Source: Macropodus opercularis (Eukaryota; Chordata; Actinopteri; Anabantiformes; Osphronemidae). Taken from it: DNA of 64,000 nt. Within the stretch, counting starts at the first letter, position 1, and each line of letters opens with the position of its first letter. Where the stretch lies: contig CM061097.1 of assembly GCA_030770545.1 (NCBI GenBank), positions 2,604,501 through 2,668,500 of the forward strand, written 5' to 3'. Made by a program: the position numbers and the translations under genes. The notes under the pieces were generated by a model, which was given only the letters and a program-made list of their open reading frames with translations, made no database searches and was not told the origin of the DNA. Below are positions 49,148 through 61,288 of this stretch, one piece after another.

Positions 49148-49387
49148 TTTGCGTTGTTTTGTCTCTGTTCGATTTAAAAACGCAAAATTACGGAAAACCT
49201 CTTCGAACTCAATAAACACGTGTGAGATCCGGTTTCTTCTTCTGTGGCGGGATGTGTAGCTTTAAGTTGCCACCGCCCTCTAGCGGCCACGCGTCATTTA
49301 CATGACATTCACAAGATTTGAAACAAAAGCACCGCTTTATTAATTATTTACATGTATTTACATACAAAAACACAAATATTTATTCTT
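49148..49387. other. 240-bp gap between cenph stop and dimt1 start
   Basis: Both genes run on the minus strand with cenph upstream. The gap must contain the dimt1 promoter and 5' UTR and the end of the cenph transcript. Confidence 0.6.
49379..49384 (-). promoter_or_regulatory. Polyadenylation signal AATAAA of cenph
   Basis: AATAAA starts four nt after the cenph TGA on the minus strand. If used, the 3' UTR would be only about 30 nt, which suits the small gap to dimt1. Confidence 0.5.
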
Positions 49388-51229
49388 TCAGTCAGAAACA
49401 GGAAACTCCTCCAGAGTCATGGTAATGTCTCGAAGATCTGGATCATCCAGCCAGTTTATTTTACAGGCCAAGATAATGCCCTAAAGAGAAAGAGATGTGC
49501 TCACTAACCAGACTGCTACGATGCAAAGGCTTTTTAAACTTTGTACTGACAGACAATAAAGATGTGTAGAAGTTCTGGTACGATTTACCCTCAGGACGTT
49601 CTGTGTCATGATGGTCAGCTTTTTATATTTCTCCACGTTTGCCTGGCCTTTCTCCAACGCTGCTTTGTACTTCTCTGTGTCTGGGTGCTCTTTTTTGGAC
49701 ATTACCTCTTCCATCTCTTTCATTTTTTCACGTGTGAGTCGTTTCATCTCTACACACACAAAACATGTATATTAATTTTTTTAGTTTCACAACTATTCTA
49801 GACTAGTTTAACAGTTCTACATCAAATACACATAAGGGACGGAAAACACATTCTTTTGCTACAATAAATGTTTATGAATCTTTGTGTTATAAACAATAGG
49901 GCATACCAAGTCTCTTCTTCTGTAGTTCTGTAACTTCACCTTGAAGCTCTCTTGACTCCTGTTGAAAAAAAAGAAAACAAGTATGTAAGTATTAGATAAG
50001 AAACTAATTATTCAAACTGTAATAGTGCAGAAAAGACAGAGAGGAAGATGAGGGTGCTCACTTTTTGAAGTTGTTTTATCTGCGAACAAAGAGCCATGCA
50101 GCGATCACTCACAGCTTTCAATGCACTAAAAAGCAAAATTCCAATTAAAATATTTTAAGAATTTTTAATTTATGCTATGAGTTGACATACTCAGCCTCTG
50201 AATCATTCTGCTTCAGCTTTTCTGCTATAGCGTGCCACATCTGCATCCTGTAAGACACCATTCAAAGACATAAAATGTTCAATGTTAACTGCTTTCACAG
50301 TATATTCAATGGTATATAATAGTGAAATATTCTAGGTTGGTTCTAGTGTATGCTCTGTTTTAAAAAAAACAGCATACATGCAGTGAAAATAATTTTTTCC
50401 TGCATATACAGTCAAGCCCGAAATTATTCATACCCCGACAAATTCTGACTCGCCACTTTTTGTTTAAATGTAAATAAAAGACGACTGATAGATGAGTGAT
50501 AATTTTTTCCACAATGATGCCTCTTGTACATTGTCTTATTATCTTCTGGGAGATCAGTGTGTCATTTCTAATCAAGACAAAACGTGCTGGTTGAATAAAA
50601 GTAATTGAATCATTTCGGTCTTGACTGTGTATTTCCCTTACCTGTGTAGGGCCAGTGTGCTGTTAAAATAATCCATCTTAACTCTTTCCAGCTCACTCAC
50701 ATAATCTGGTCTGGAGCATGTAAAATAAATGAGTGAATCAATAACAACCGAACAATCTTCCATTTTAAATGCGCATTATTGGGCAAATAATAAACACTCA
50801 CAAATCTCTCTCAGCATCAGATGTGCTGCATGATCTCTTGCTCTTTCCTATTACAAGAAACTCTATATCAGTAATGTGTAAATACACATTAATAGCGATA
50901 ACGTATTGATATATACCTGCTTGAAGCTGTACTGCCATCTCAAAGCACTGATTGGACATCTGCTGCTTTATTCTAAACAGAAATCCAAGACTCAAATTAT
51001 TTTCCCAGGGCGAGATTTAAGATGCTGCATGACGCTGCTGAATGAACTGTGAGTAAACACATAACACGGCACTCAGTTGAATGTGAAAGCAGACGTGAAT
51101 GGAGAACCTCAGCATGTCCACGGGTGAGGTGTTCCTCTGTCTGGCGGAGTCGTCAGGAACAGCAGCATCATTCAGTGCCACAGCCTCCATGTTGGAGTTG
51201 AGGTTACCTACTTGCTCCGATGAGTCCAT
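49388..51229 (-). CDS. cenph: Centromere protein H (9 coding exons, 239 aa)
   Basis: Subunit of the constitutive centromere-associated network (CENP-H/I/K group) needed for kinetochore assembly. Coding exons: 51229-51108, 50972-50917, 50847-50802, 50710-50642, 50247-50191, 50125-50062, 49958-49907, 49749-49589, 49480-49388. Phases agree. The product is mostly charged coiled coil (LKQNDSEADALKAV, LQGEVTELQKKRL, TREKMKEMEEVM) and ends with the family's C-terminal block, TIMTQNVLRGIILACKINW followed by LDDPDLRDI, like human CENP-H (247 aa). The start ATG (MDSSEQVGNL) lies 17 nt inside an exon that begins after an acceptor at 51247; a non-coding exon with donor GTAAGT ends at 51560. The donor of the first coding exon (GTTCTC) is weak. 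The N-terminal half diverges from human, as usual for this family. Confidence 0.9.
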
Positions 51230-51559
51230 CCCAGAACAGGAGATGCCTGGAAGGACAAGTAAGCCCGAACTAAGCAGAAGGTGGATTTGACATAAGAATA
51301 CATAACAACAAAAACAAGACCTAGGTAAAAAAGCTAAATAAGTTGTTCTGTTAGGGTCCAAGTAGGAACCTATGGGAAATTGAGAGACTAGAAGTCACGT
51401 TATTAAACCTACTAAGTGCAGCAGGAAACATCAGTGCGAAAAAAAACAATGTGTTTCTACAAATATAGCTGCAGACGCCGACATCAACTGGGTGAACTAA
51501 TTAGCTTTTTAACAGGGTTAATGTTGTCGGTTAGTAGAAATGAAATAAAAGTCACTTAC

Positions 51560-51640
51560 AAACTTCAGTAGAAGCCTGCGTTACAATAATTTCCGATGTT
51601 AAACCCGTCTCTTCTGTTGACAGCACTTTTTGTCTATAAA
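51560..51640 (-). other. cenph: Probable non-coding first exon of cenph
   Basis: On the minus strand TACTGAAGTTT is followed by a consensus donor GTAAGTGAC, matching the acceptor before the coding exon at 51246. The upstream limit is a guess. Confidence 0.45.
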
Positions 51641-52297
51641 CCCCGCCAGGAAGTGACGACACATAAGCCTATTTAAGGTGTCACATAACACAGCAGCGCC
51701 CCTACAGGTCAGGAGAAGTATTGCACTATATCTGTTCATGGACAGGAGCTGATATTGTTAAAGATGGACTCGCATCACTTATAAAATCTGACGTTAAACT
51801 TCAACGTGCAGTCCGACCACTTGGCTTTCACACATTTTAGATATTAGTTTCATAAAAAGAAAAAATATTTTGCATTCAATTATATTATTTGTGGATCATA
51901 ATTTGTGCATACTGTGGGTTGTTGTGCACAAGGCAGCTGTGTCGTTCTCAGCGCTGGAGACCAACCACGTAGCCACAAGGTCCACAGAGACAAAAGGTTT
52001 TGGATTCCACTGCTGCTGTAGCGGGAGTCGTATGATCTGATCAAACGTCTCCTATTTAATAAGGATGTTTTTGAATTTGACTCGTTGGCGTTACGAGTTT
52101 AAGAAAACCTGTTTGCCCTCCTAAAACAGAATGTAAAGATATAACCTTAAATATTTTGACACCTGTCAAGGAAGAAAATATGTAACATAGTAAAATAACA
52201 TCTTTTATTACATCATTTCCTTTACAGAATAACAATTCAATTAACACGGTCCTGATGCAGTTTTGGAATCAATGAAATTCAAAGTCTAACGTTTTCG

Positions 52298-52301
52298 AAA
52301 A
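52298..52301 (-). terminator. Pol III terminator of tRNA-Gln
   Basis: TTTT on the minus strand, four nt after the discriminator base. Confidence 0.6.
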
Positions 52302-52304
52302 TAC

Positions 52305-52376
52305 AGGTCCCACCGAGATTTGAACTCGGATCGCTGGATTCAGAGTCCAGAGTGCTAACCATTACACCATGGAACC
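52305..52376 (-). tRNA. tRNA-Gln (anticodon CTG)
   Basis: 72 nt, 5' end at 52376. Acceptor stem GGTTCCA pairs with TGGGACC (one T-G wobble). The D arm carries box A-like TGGTGTAATGG, the anticodon stem CTGGA/TCCAG encloses loop CTCTGAA with anticodon CTG, and the T arm CCGAG/CTCGG has loop TTCAAAT (box B). No intron. Reads CAG codons. It appears functional. Confidence 0.95.
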
Positions 52377-53564
52377 AACTACACATTACTAGTTGAGTCT
52401 GTGGGGTCAGTTCCCACAGCATCTTTTTTTAGCGTGAACTTTATGCTTTAATATTAATAACATCTTACATTCACACTGGCCGGTTATAGGTCACGACTGT
52501 CTAACATGAGTAATACTGAAATGCAAACAGAAGAAAGTTCAGGTTCCCACCACAGTCGCGTTGCTACCGTTTAAGGGCCCATTAAGGCAGAGACAACATT
52601 TCATCATCCTTTGATCTGTATGATGCGGGACTTTTTTCCCTGTTCAACGCTGTGACCATTAAAAATAATACGTGCAAACAGTTCAACGCCACGTTCCAGG
52701 TAGAAACTCCTCCAGGTGGATTGATGCAGCCTTTGAAACTGTATAGGGAGTGAAAATGTTTGTTTTTATGACATACTGTTCAGCTGATACAGTTACGTCA
52801 CAACGTCCTGACGTGGCCCCACTCGAGACGAGATTCTAACGATGCGTTCACATGCTGTCAGTTGCTCTTGGACCACTTTCGCAAGATTACATCCCGAGTG
52901 TGTCATTCTTCCCCTAAAACACCGTTTAACAATGCAAATATCATAATATCTTCGTTTATATTGAACTGAATTGAAATCATACTTGATGGAATTATACATG
53001 AGGTGTTTTCCTATGTAGCATAAACGCTTTTCTAAAATTCCAACGTTTTGTCGCAGCACTTTAAGGCAGCATTATTATTTTTGATTGTGTGATCATGGAC
53101 ACACGATGAGGAAAACACGGTAACGTTATGAGTTCGGACGCGATGCTAACCTGTGTGAAAAAGACTTTTCTCGGCTTCCTGTGTTTGGACGATCTTGCTG
53201 CTCCTTTATGATGAGCAGAGAGAACTGACCACAGCTGACAGGCGGTTCGACCGTTGCACCCGATCCGCCGACCGCCCCGTGATGGTGTGGTTGGTCCGGG
53301 GGGATACTGGTAAAGCTAACGCTGCAGGAGGCTGGTATACACAGAGAAACGCCCGAGCTGAACGCAGGTGGGCCAGTGATGGGAAACGACGCTGCGCTGC
53401 TCCGCATTCATCCGCCTGAGCGAAGGACAGAGTCAGCCCCGCAGGCGGAACATCCTCGGAGAGACGACGCGGTTTGCTGAACGCTGTTATTGCGCCGCTT
53501 CGCAAACGGCGCCAGCGCACGTTTGCTTGTTGTCGAGCCCTCTGCGTGATCTCGCTGTGCAGAA

Positions 53565-56500
53565 ATGTCCTTCACGATGGAGGATACTTTGGAGTCGGGC
53601 TGGGTGGCTGTCCGCCCCAACGCGTTCGAGGACAAGGAAAAGCATAAATTCGTCTTCATCGTCGCCTGGAATGAGGTGGAGGGTAAATTTGCTATTACGT
53701 GTCATAACAGGACGGTGCAGAGGAGAAGCTTTGGGAGGGATCCTCTGGCGGAGGCGACCGGCCAGGATGGGGACAGAACAAAATGGCCCGAAAGTCTTGT
53801 TAGGGATAAAGTATCCGGGATTCCTGGCAAAGGAGCCAGAGAGGCTGCGGTTAAGTCCGCCATAGCCACAAAACTAAGTCCTGTCAAAACCCAGAGCGTG
53901 AAATCCGAGCTGCCCCCTTCACTGGACAGTTTGGACCTGGAGGAGCTGGACAGGTTGAGCAGAGAGGACTGCAGCTGGGCCGGACTCTTCTCCTTCCATG
54001 ACCTAAGGGCAATCCACCAGCAGCTGTGCTCAGTCAACTCAGACCTGGAGCCCTGCCTCCCTGTGTTTCCAGAGGAACCAGCCGGGATGTGGACGGTGCT
54101 TTTCGGCCCGGCTGAAGTGTCCCAAACCGAAATGGACGAGCTGTGCTACCGTTTACAGGTGTACCTGGGCCATGCGCTAGACACCTGTGGGTGGAAGATC
54201 CTCTTGCAGGTTCTGTTCACGGAAAACGACGACCCAGATGAGTACTACGAGAGTCTGAGCGAGCTGAGGCAGTCCGGGTACGAGGAGGCGCTCGGCCGTG
54301 CAACTAAACACCTGCAAGAGGTGAGAGTTACTGCATAGGTCCCGTCCAACCACAGTCCCGCTGCGACACTGACCACCCAGTTGGTCTGCTTATACCAAAA
54401 TGGTAATGAAGAGGCCTGATGAACCAGCCGTTTATCTGATCTCCTCAGATATATACAAACTCAGCATGACTGCATCCAGGCCTTGCTCTCCAGTCAGTAG
54501 AGTCAGCAAAGTGATCTTCACACATATTGACAGAAGAATTTGTCACAGCCATAAGACGAGGCTGAGTCTGTGCTGGTCGAGCTGCCAAACACAGTTTGTC
54601 TCCCACCAGCTCTTACGTCCTCTCATTAACCTGTTGATGTCATGTGTAAGGTGCTAAGTCATCTGTGATGGTGTGGAGCCTCACAGGTTTCTACCGTGAC
54701 TCAGCCCACTGTGAGCGCTGAGCCACAGAGTCGCTATTTAGAATAACGCAACTATTTTAATGGATATTTCAATACTATTGAGACTCAAGTAGCAGTATTT
54801 CATTTTGTGTGGTATAGGGACATTTACATCCCCAGTATTTCTTCTACATTGATTATATGAATAGTTTAAAATGCTATATGCTTTATTCTTGTTATTCTTT
54901 GTTTACATCATATCACCAACCTCTAGCAGGAATATGTAGGTGACAAGCTTTGTTCTGCTTTGTGTGTACTGTCCATTCGACAGTGTGCAACACATGATCC
55001 AAACACTAGTTCCAGGCTTGCTCCTCTTACACACCAGCGGCAGAAAGTGATTGATTAACTGCTCTTAATGTAAACAGTGGCTTTGGATTAATGCATCCTC
55101 GAATCATGGAGCCAAACACTGCAAAAAGTCCCTGGAGAGGGCAGGTGAGAGGGAAAGAGAGCCAGCGCGTTAATGGAGGAGCTTCCCTTTATTAGCTGCA
55201 CAGTAGATCTGCTCTCCATCATAGCAGATGGCAGATCATCGTTGAGTGTTAGCTGTGTTTAAGGAATATATACTCACGTAGTCTTGGCTAAACATATTTG
55301 TGTAGTAATTTCTCTGCTGCATGAGCTGAATATTTGCTATTTGATGGGAAGGTTTGTCTGTGTTGCAATGCAAAACATGCCTTGCTTATTAATCGTGGCA
55401 CTGGCAGTACTGTAAGAACTTCAAGGTCACTGTGTAATGTAATGTTTGTATGTTCAGTGTCACTGGAAAAGTAAGAAAGATTCAAGAGTATATGCTTTCC
55501 TTGCCAAGGCGTTTCCTCTCTGCTCAGCTTTTTTTGGCAGCGAAAAGAGGCCATGAGTAGCACCGAGAAATCTTCCACACGTCATTCCAGTGAGCCAGTC
55601 CCACACCCACTCACAGAAGCACACACTCCGAATTAAATGGACAGAAAACCAGACACGGGAAGTGTTGTCTTCCTGAGGGAGACAGCAAAGTGATGAGTTT
55701 GGCAGAATGTGCACCAAGCAGCCAGAGCTGGTTTAATGCGCCTCTGTCAGGGTGTGGGATTTCTACTTAGCTTCAAGGTGTATTCAGCCCGAGGATGAAG
55801 GAGAGCTACTGATCTTATTCAGCTCTCTACTGCTGGGACTCTTTCGCCGGCAGTGACAGTTCATTCAAATACAGATACAGTTGTGTTGTGTCATGGGATC
55901 ACACACACACTCTAACCTATTGATCCTCCCACTCCATCTGAGGGACGCGTTAATGGCTATTTCAGTGCTTGCTGGTAGCCCACAGGATTGTTCAGTCTGG
56001 CAGAAATGCGTGTGCATTGATCCTGTTCCCAGCAGCAGAAACGACTGCTCACTCAGCCGTGGTCTGTGCTGAGAGAGTGCACTCTGATATACTCCATATT
56101 ATTTACAGGTACACAAAAAACATCCTCACAGACTCACAGTCATGTGCAGATTTCCACTGAGAGCTGAGTAGCACTGAAACCCAGTTATTTCAATAATATC
56201 CATCTGTTCTGCAGTTGTTTGTATGTTAATAACAATTAAATAAACTTATTCTGCGTGGGTGCAATGCAGCTGCTGGAGAAGCACAAGGCAGTGGACAGCA
56301 TGGTGGAGCTACTGCAGCTCTATGAGGAGGAAGATCAGGCCTATGTGGGTCTGCTGGAGACCTCCACACAGCTGTACCAGTACCTGCTGCAGCCCTTCAG
56401 AGACATGAGGGAGCTAGCAATGCTGTGCAGACAGCGGATCAAGGTAAGTTGCTCTGCCTTTTTTTGGGGGGGGAGTATGCTTCATAAAATTGGATGCTTA

Positions 56501-59500
56501 TGACCTGGACAGAGGTTTGACCCAAATCCCATAGTGACCCAGTAATTTTCCAAGACCTCTTTGGCACTTTATTAAGCCTCCTTAACGTTTAGAGCCAGTT
56601 TGTGCCAGCAGGAAGTACAGAGCAGACACGCAAGCCCAGATGAAAAGATGATTACTGAAGTTCAGTGGTGTCCAGTACTGGCGACATTCAACTAGAACAA
56701 AGTGACAAAGACTTTCTGGGTTGTTTTAAGTGGCTTCGTCCTCTTCTTTCAGACCATGTCAAGCCTGTGGGGCTTCTTGTCTGGCTTCAAGGGTTAGATG
56801 TGTATTTTAGAAACATGTTATAGTGATGGGGTTAGATTGTTCACAGGAGGAGGAGGAAATTCTCATGTCTCCTAAAATAGGTTCTTCTTTGTGCACCAGC
56901 GTTGTAAAGTGTGTAAAATCCAAGACAAGAGGCTACACATAATAAACAAGAAGAGAAGACTATCACATCTTGAGGAAATACTTGCATGGCTTCGCAGTTA
57001 ATGAATTTTTTTCTGCCAGTATGTGAGACACTTATGGGATGTGGTCGGGTTTAGGTGACGCGCTGTGAGCTGGAGTGGAGCCCTATGGATCTCCTGTTTC
57101 CTGCAGGCTCCCAGCACCATGAATAAGTCATGCTGCGTGTAGTCCTATAGGACAAGCAGGCACAAGATGCTTCTTGGATCTGCTTCATCAGCAGAAATGA
57201 AAAGCTGTTAGAGCAGAATTAAAGAATACATAGAATACTAATTGAATGATGATTACTTTTGTGGTCATTCATACAGAAGTTTCTTTTATTACATAATTTC
57301 CTTTACAGAATAACAATTCAATTAACACAGTCCTGATGCAGTTTTGGAGTCAATGAAATTCAAAGTCCAACGTTTTCAAAAGTTCAGGTCCCACCGAGAT
57401 TTGAACCCGGATCGCTGGATTCAGAGTCCAGAGTGCTAACCATTACACCATGGAACCACATGGTGGAGCAGGCGGGCGGGGCGTTGTCTTGAACTCCGTG
57501 TGCCGGGTCCAGCCACGTCTGTTCTATCTACTGCTCCGTGTTATTAATTCAGTTTATTCTTAACAGTAAATAAACACATTAGCTCAAACCCCCGTGTATA
57601 TATTAGAGACTGTATCATCGTTCGTACTTCTACACGTTAACAGCTGCTCCAACTTTTTACTGCTTGTTAAAAATGCGTTTTTACTTTTGCTTCTCTGTTG
57701 TGCTCGTCAGTATGCACACACACCAGTAAGCTGAGCAGATGCATGTGTGTGACCTGTCCACGGAGCATTGGTTCATTCAGCGTGTGTTTGCTCTCCTACT
57801 GTAACAAAGCTCCTCAGATTGAGCTCGGATCACTGGATTCCACAGTATTACACCTCAGACCCGCACAGTGTGACACAGCGGCTTCCATCTGCTGTTACAT
57901 GTCAATTATTAATTGCTTTGTGTTGTGCTGTGATTAGTTTTTATGTTATTGTTTTTTGTTTTATTTGTTTTTACGCTTCAAAATAAATACATGAAGTGGT
58001 GAGAAATAAATTAACAAGTTACAAGTAATACACTTAGAGGTTTATCATAAATTATATATTTTGGATTAGTCAGTATGTTAAAAACATATATAAATAAATA
58101 TAACAGTCCCATTGTGTCACAGTTTGTCTTTCCCTTATCAACGTTTGAGTTCCGATACATTGTGTTTGTGTTGTGTTTACTCACATCTTTTTAATGTGCC
58201 TTAGCCTGAGTTGGTCAGCCAGGTATTCCAGCCATCCTCGCTTCAGCTCAGCCATTTTCTCCAGACATCAAGAAGCACAAAGTTCCTCCTGAAGCTCATA
58301 TGTCATCACTGAGGCCTGACACGAGTCTCAGTCTTGCTGACAAACATGTTCATCCTCTCTCAACAGATTTCCATGGAGAATGACTACTTGGGCCCAAGGC
58401 GGATTGAAGCTCTAAAAAAGGAGGACTCTGACTGGCAGAAGAAAGCCCAGGAGGCGGTTCTCAACATCCAAGAGTTTACTGTGAAGTACTTTGAGATCAC
58501 TGCCAAAGCTCAGAAAGGTACAGCGTGTCATTGTTTCCCCGCCAGTGTCAAGTCGATGAAGCAGCAGCGTAATAACTTTGAATAATCACGCGCACATAAT
58601 GTTAGTATTGGCCTGCTATTGACCTGTGTGTGGTTCTAAAGGCTAGGGCTAATGTGATTTAGTATTAATGAGACCGTGAGGACAGGCATGACGGGGACAG
58701 GAGGTAACCAGGACAGTCCATCGATCAACCAGCTCCGCCAGCAGCTCCTCTGCCCCTGCTTATTCCCGTCTTCCTCCAGCACTGACTGCTCTATTTATTT
58801 TCTGACACTCATTAGATCAAAAATTAAGTAAGTGAGTGGCTAGACATTTGGCAGTTGTAATGTCTAAATGTGGCCAATAGATGTCTCCCTTTGCCTTATT
58901 TTAACAAAGCTTTACTCCTGTGAGAGTTGAGTCATCACATGAAGAGAAATGAATGGCCACTCACTGAAACGAATGAACATCTACCCCATGTTTGTGAGTC
59001 GCATGTGAGCAAACATAACATTCAGCCATACCTGTACCCTGTGTGTGTAGGCGTGTATGAGCGAATGAGAGTGGACCAGCGTAAGTTTGGTAAGTCCTCA
59101 TGGACAGCGGCGGTGGAGCGCATGGAGAGACTGCGCTACTCCGTTGCCAAGGAAACCCTACAGCTTCAGAGAGCCAGAGAGATCTGTCTGGAGCAGAAGA
59201 AGCACACACTTCGACAGGAGGTGTGTTAGTAACACTCACCATCAACATCGGAAAGACATGCGCAAAGACAGAAACACGCAGTTGTTGTGTGACTTTGTTT
59301 TTGTCCCGTTCCCTCAGATGCAGTGTCTGTGTAGCAGTGAGGATGCCATGGCCCTCTTAGACCACCTGGAGACGCAGTACTATGAGCTCCAGCTGCAGCT
59401 GTATGACATCCAGGCTGAGATACTCCAGTGTGAAGAGCTGCTGCTCACTGCTCAGCTTGACAGCATTCGCAGACAGATGACAGGTAGGACTGAGATTACT

Positions 59501-61288
59501 GGCTTCTCTTCTACACACTTTGCTCATAAGTCCTTTGAGATGCATTACCTCATTTTTGAAGTCCTGACATGACACTGGTGTGTAGTGTCTATAAAAGTCG
59601 ATCAACCCCGTCCACAACTCTCTGTGTTTGTCTGCATGCGGCTTCAGACTGTCAGGATGAGGTGGTGTACTATGACACCTTTGAAAGCACAGATGATATA
59701 AAAGAGGATGATACCGCAGAGAGGGAAGAGCTGCGCAGACTTCAGGTCAGTGCTCGACAGCTGGAGGCAAGGAGGGGGCGCATCACTGCCAAGCGCTCCT
59801 ATCTGAGGAACAAAAGGGTGTGTATCGCTGGCTCACACTTCCATTCCTATCATTGCTGTGGATTAGGTTGTTCGTAAATAAACATTAGTATATTACTGAT
59901 ATGCTATGAATGTAAATATGGACAGAAAATATAAATACAAATATGACATTAACACAATATTTTGTTGCAGTATGAGTCTTTTTTGTGCACTGTGCATAAT
60001 CCTGTGTGGAGCAGTCTGTTAAATCTTTCTCCTGCTTCTCTGTAGGAGATTTGTGTATCAAACCACCATCAGAAGCAGCAGAAACGCCAAACCGCCCATA
60101 AGGACGCTGTGCCCCACCAGGTCTTCCAGGTACATACGTGCTTTTAATGTTGACTGTGTGCCTATGAAGAATTTTCAGTAACGGGTCCCTCCTAAATGTT
60201 CCAGCTGAAAATTGTCGACGAGGAAGACGAGAAGAGAAAGAGCAGCAGAGTGAGTCAGGAGAGACAGAAAACTCTGGACAGGCTCCGCACTTTCAAACAA
60301 GTACGTACCGCGTTACTGTCTCAACAGTTTATTTTTCTAAATGACCGACTCCTGTTCATCTCGGTGTCTTTCTGTAGCGGTACCCGGGTCAGGTGATTCT
60401 GAAGTCTACTCGGCTACGCGTGACCCACACCAGAAGACGAGACCAGGGAAGGGAGGAACGCGTGGACTCCGTTTGTGTACAGACCCAGGGCCAGCCGCTG
60501 TGTCTCAGTACCAGCGTGCAGACGGACCCCAGCACCACCCTGACCACTCAGCCTGTCACAGGTCTTACAGCATCTCTGCCTTTGCTGCCTGTTCCTAGTC
60601 CTGCAGATTCCTCCTGCTCTCCCTGCTCTCTGTCCTCATTGCTGGCATCCCCTATCTCACCTCCTCCTCCACCTCCTCCACCACCTCCCCCACCAACAAA
60701 GGACGATTTGTCGCCTTCCGGGAGCCCAGGCCGACGTGGGCTGAAGGCCGAAGGAAAAGATGTAGCAGAGGATCTCTCTCTTTCACCAATTGGCCCATTC
60801 ATCCCTCGCTTCTTTGACAGCAGCCAACTGGTGAGCGCCCGGAAAAAGCTCAGAAAGACTCCAGAGTTTGACGCGCACAGCAGAAGAGGTACTGGTACCT
60901 TTGGTTACAGAAGCTATTTCTCTGGGCTTTGTTAGACTACAGAAGCCAGTCACAGCCTTTCTTTCTGTCCCTGCATACAGTCAGCTCACCCATGGACGAG
61001 GTGCTGGCCTCCTTGAAGAGAGGCAGCTTCCACCTGAGGAAGGTTGACCAACGCTCCCTGCCTCCTCCCAAGGGTGACGACGACCCCAACAGTATTCTGG
61101 CTCAGATTCGCAAAGGAGTCAAACTGAGGCGCGTCCCCCATAAAGAGAGGAAAGACCACGGAGAATTCCCAGCATCTACTGACCCCCTGACCAGGAGCAT
61201 CCACGAGGCCCTGCGCCGCATCAAGGAAGCTTCGCCGGACTCAGACTCGGATGATGATGGGCTGGCTGCTCCTGAATGGGAAAGCTAG
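53565..61288 (+). CDS. jmy: Junction-mediating and regulatory protein JMY (10 exons, 861 aa)
   Basis: WASP-family actin nucleator that works with and without Arp2/3 and, in mammals, is also a p53 cofactor. Exons: 53565-54320, 56270-56443, 58367-58517, 59051-59220, 59318-59483, 59648-59817, 60046-60129, 60205-60300, 60378-60888, 60981-61288. Phases agree. The N-terminal WHAMM/JMY region starts MSFTMEDTLESGWVAVRP; ECSWAGLF-like and CLPVFPEEP segments are in exon 1. A long coiled coil spans roughly 310-590. Poly-Pro of 12 residues (684-695), three WH2 motifs (near 734-749, 765-781 and 798-811), then connector and acidic tail (828-861) with the Arp2/3-contact Trp859. Mammalian JMY is nearly 990 aa. 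The fish protein is shorter, mainly in the low-complexity part of exon 1 (after residue about 50) and in the Pro-rich stretch. Intron 2 hosts an antisense tRNA. Confidence 0.96.
57378..57381 (-). terminator. Pol III terminator of the second tRNA-Gln
   Basis: TTTT on the minus strand, four nt after the discriminator base. Confidence 0.6.
57386..57457 (-). tRNA. tRNA-Gln (anticodon CTG), second copy
   Basis: Same 72-nt structure as the copy at 52305-52376. The difference I see in the tRNA is in the T stem (CCGGG against CTCGG), which changes one pair to a G-T wobble. It lies in intron 2 of jmy, antisense to it. It appears functional. Confidence 0.93.

Larger units (their letters stand above)
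52201..52376 (-). repeat. 176-bp duplicated unit: tRNA-Gln plus 104 nt of 3' flank, copy 1
   Basis: Matches 57282-57457 along its whole length without an indel and with about ten substitutions. Similarity stops at the first base of the tRNA on one side and at about 52201 on the other. Confidence 0.9.
51641..53564. other. Divergent region between cenph and jmy
   Basis: It contains one tRNA-Gln gene (52305-52376) with its repeated flank. The last 350 bp before jmy (from about 53200) are rich in G+C and CpG, consistent with a CpG-island promoter and 5' UTR. No other gene seen. Confidence 0.5.
57282..57457 (-). repeat. 176-bp duplicated unit: tRNA-Gln plus 104 nt of 3' flank, copy 2
   Basis: Partner of 52201-52376. 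It lies in the second intron of jmy on the opposite strand. Confidence 0.9.

Noticed and set aside
53206..53707. Several antisense frames over the jmy promoter and exon 1
   Set aside because: Shadows of a GC-rich coding and promoter region.
57812..57885. Stretch resembling a tRNA-Gln (GAGCTCGGATCACTGGATTC)
   Set aside because: Only a short part matches; no D arm or acceptor stem, so too weak to call even a pseudogene.
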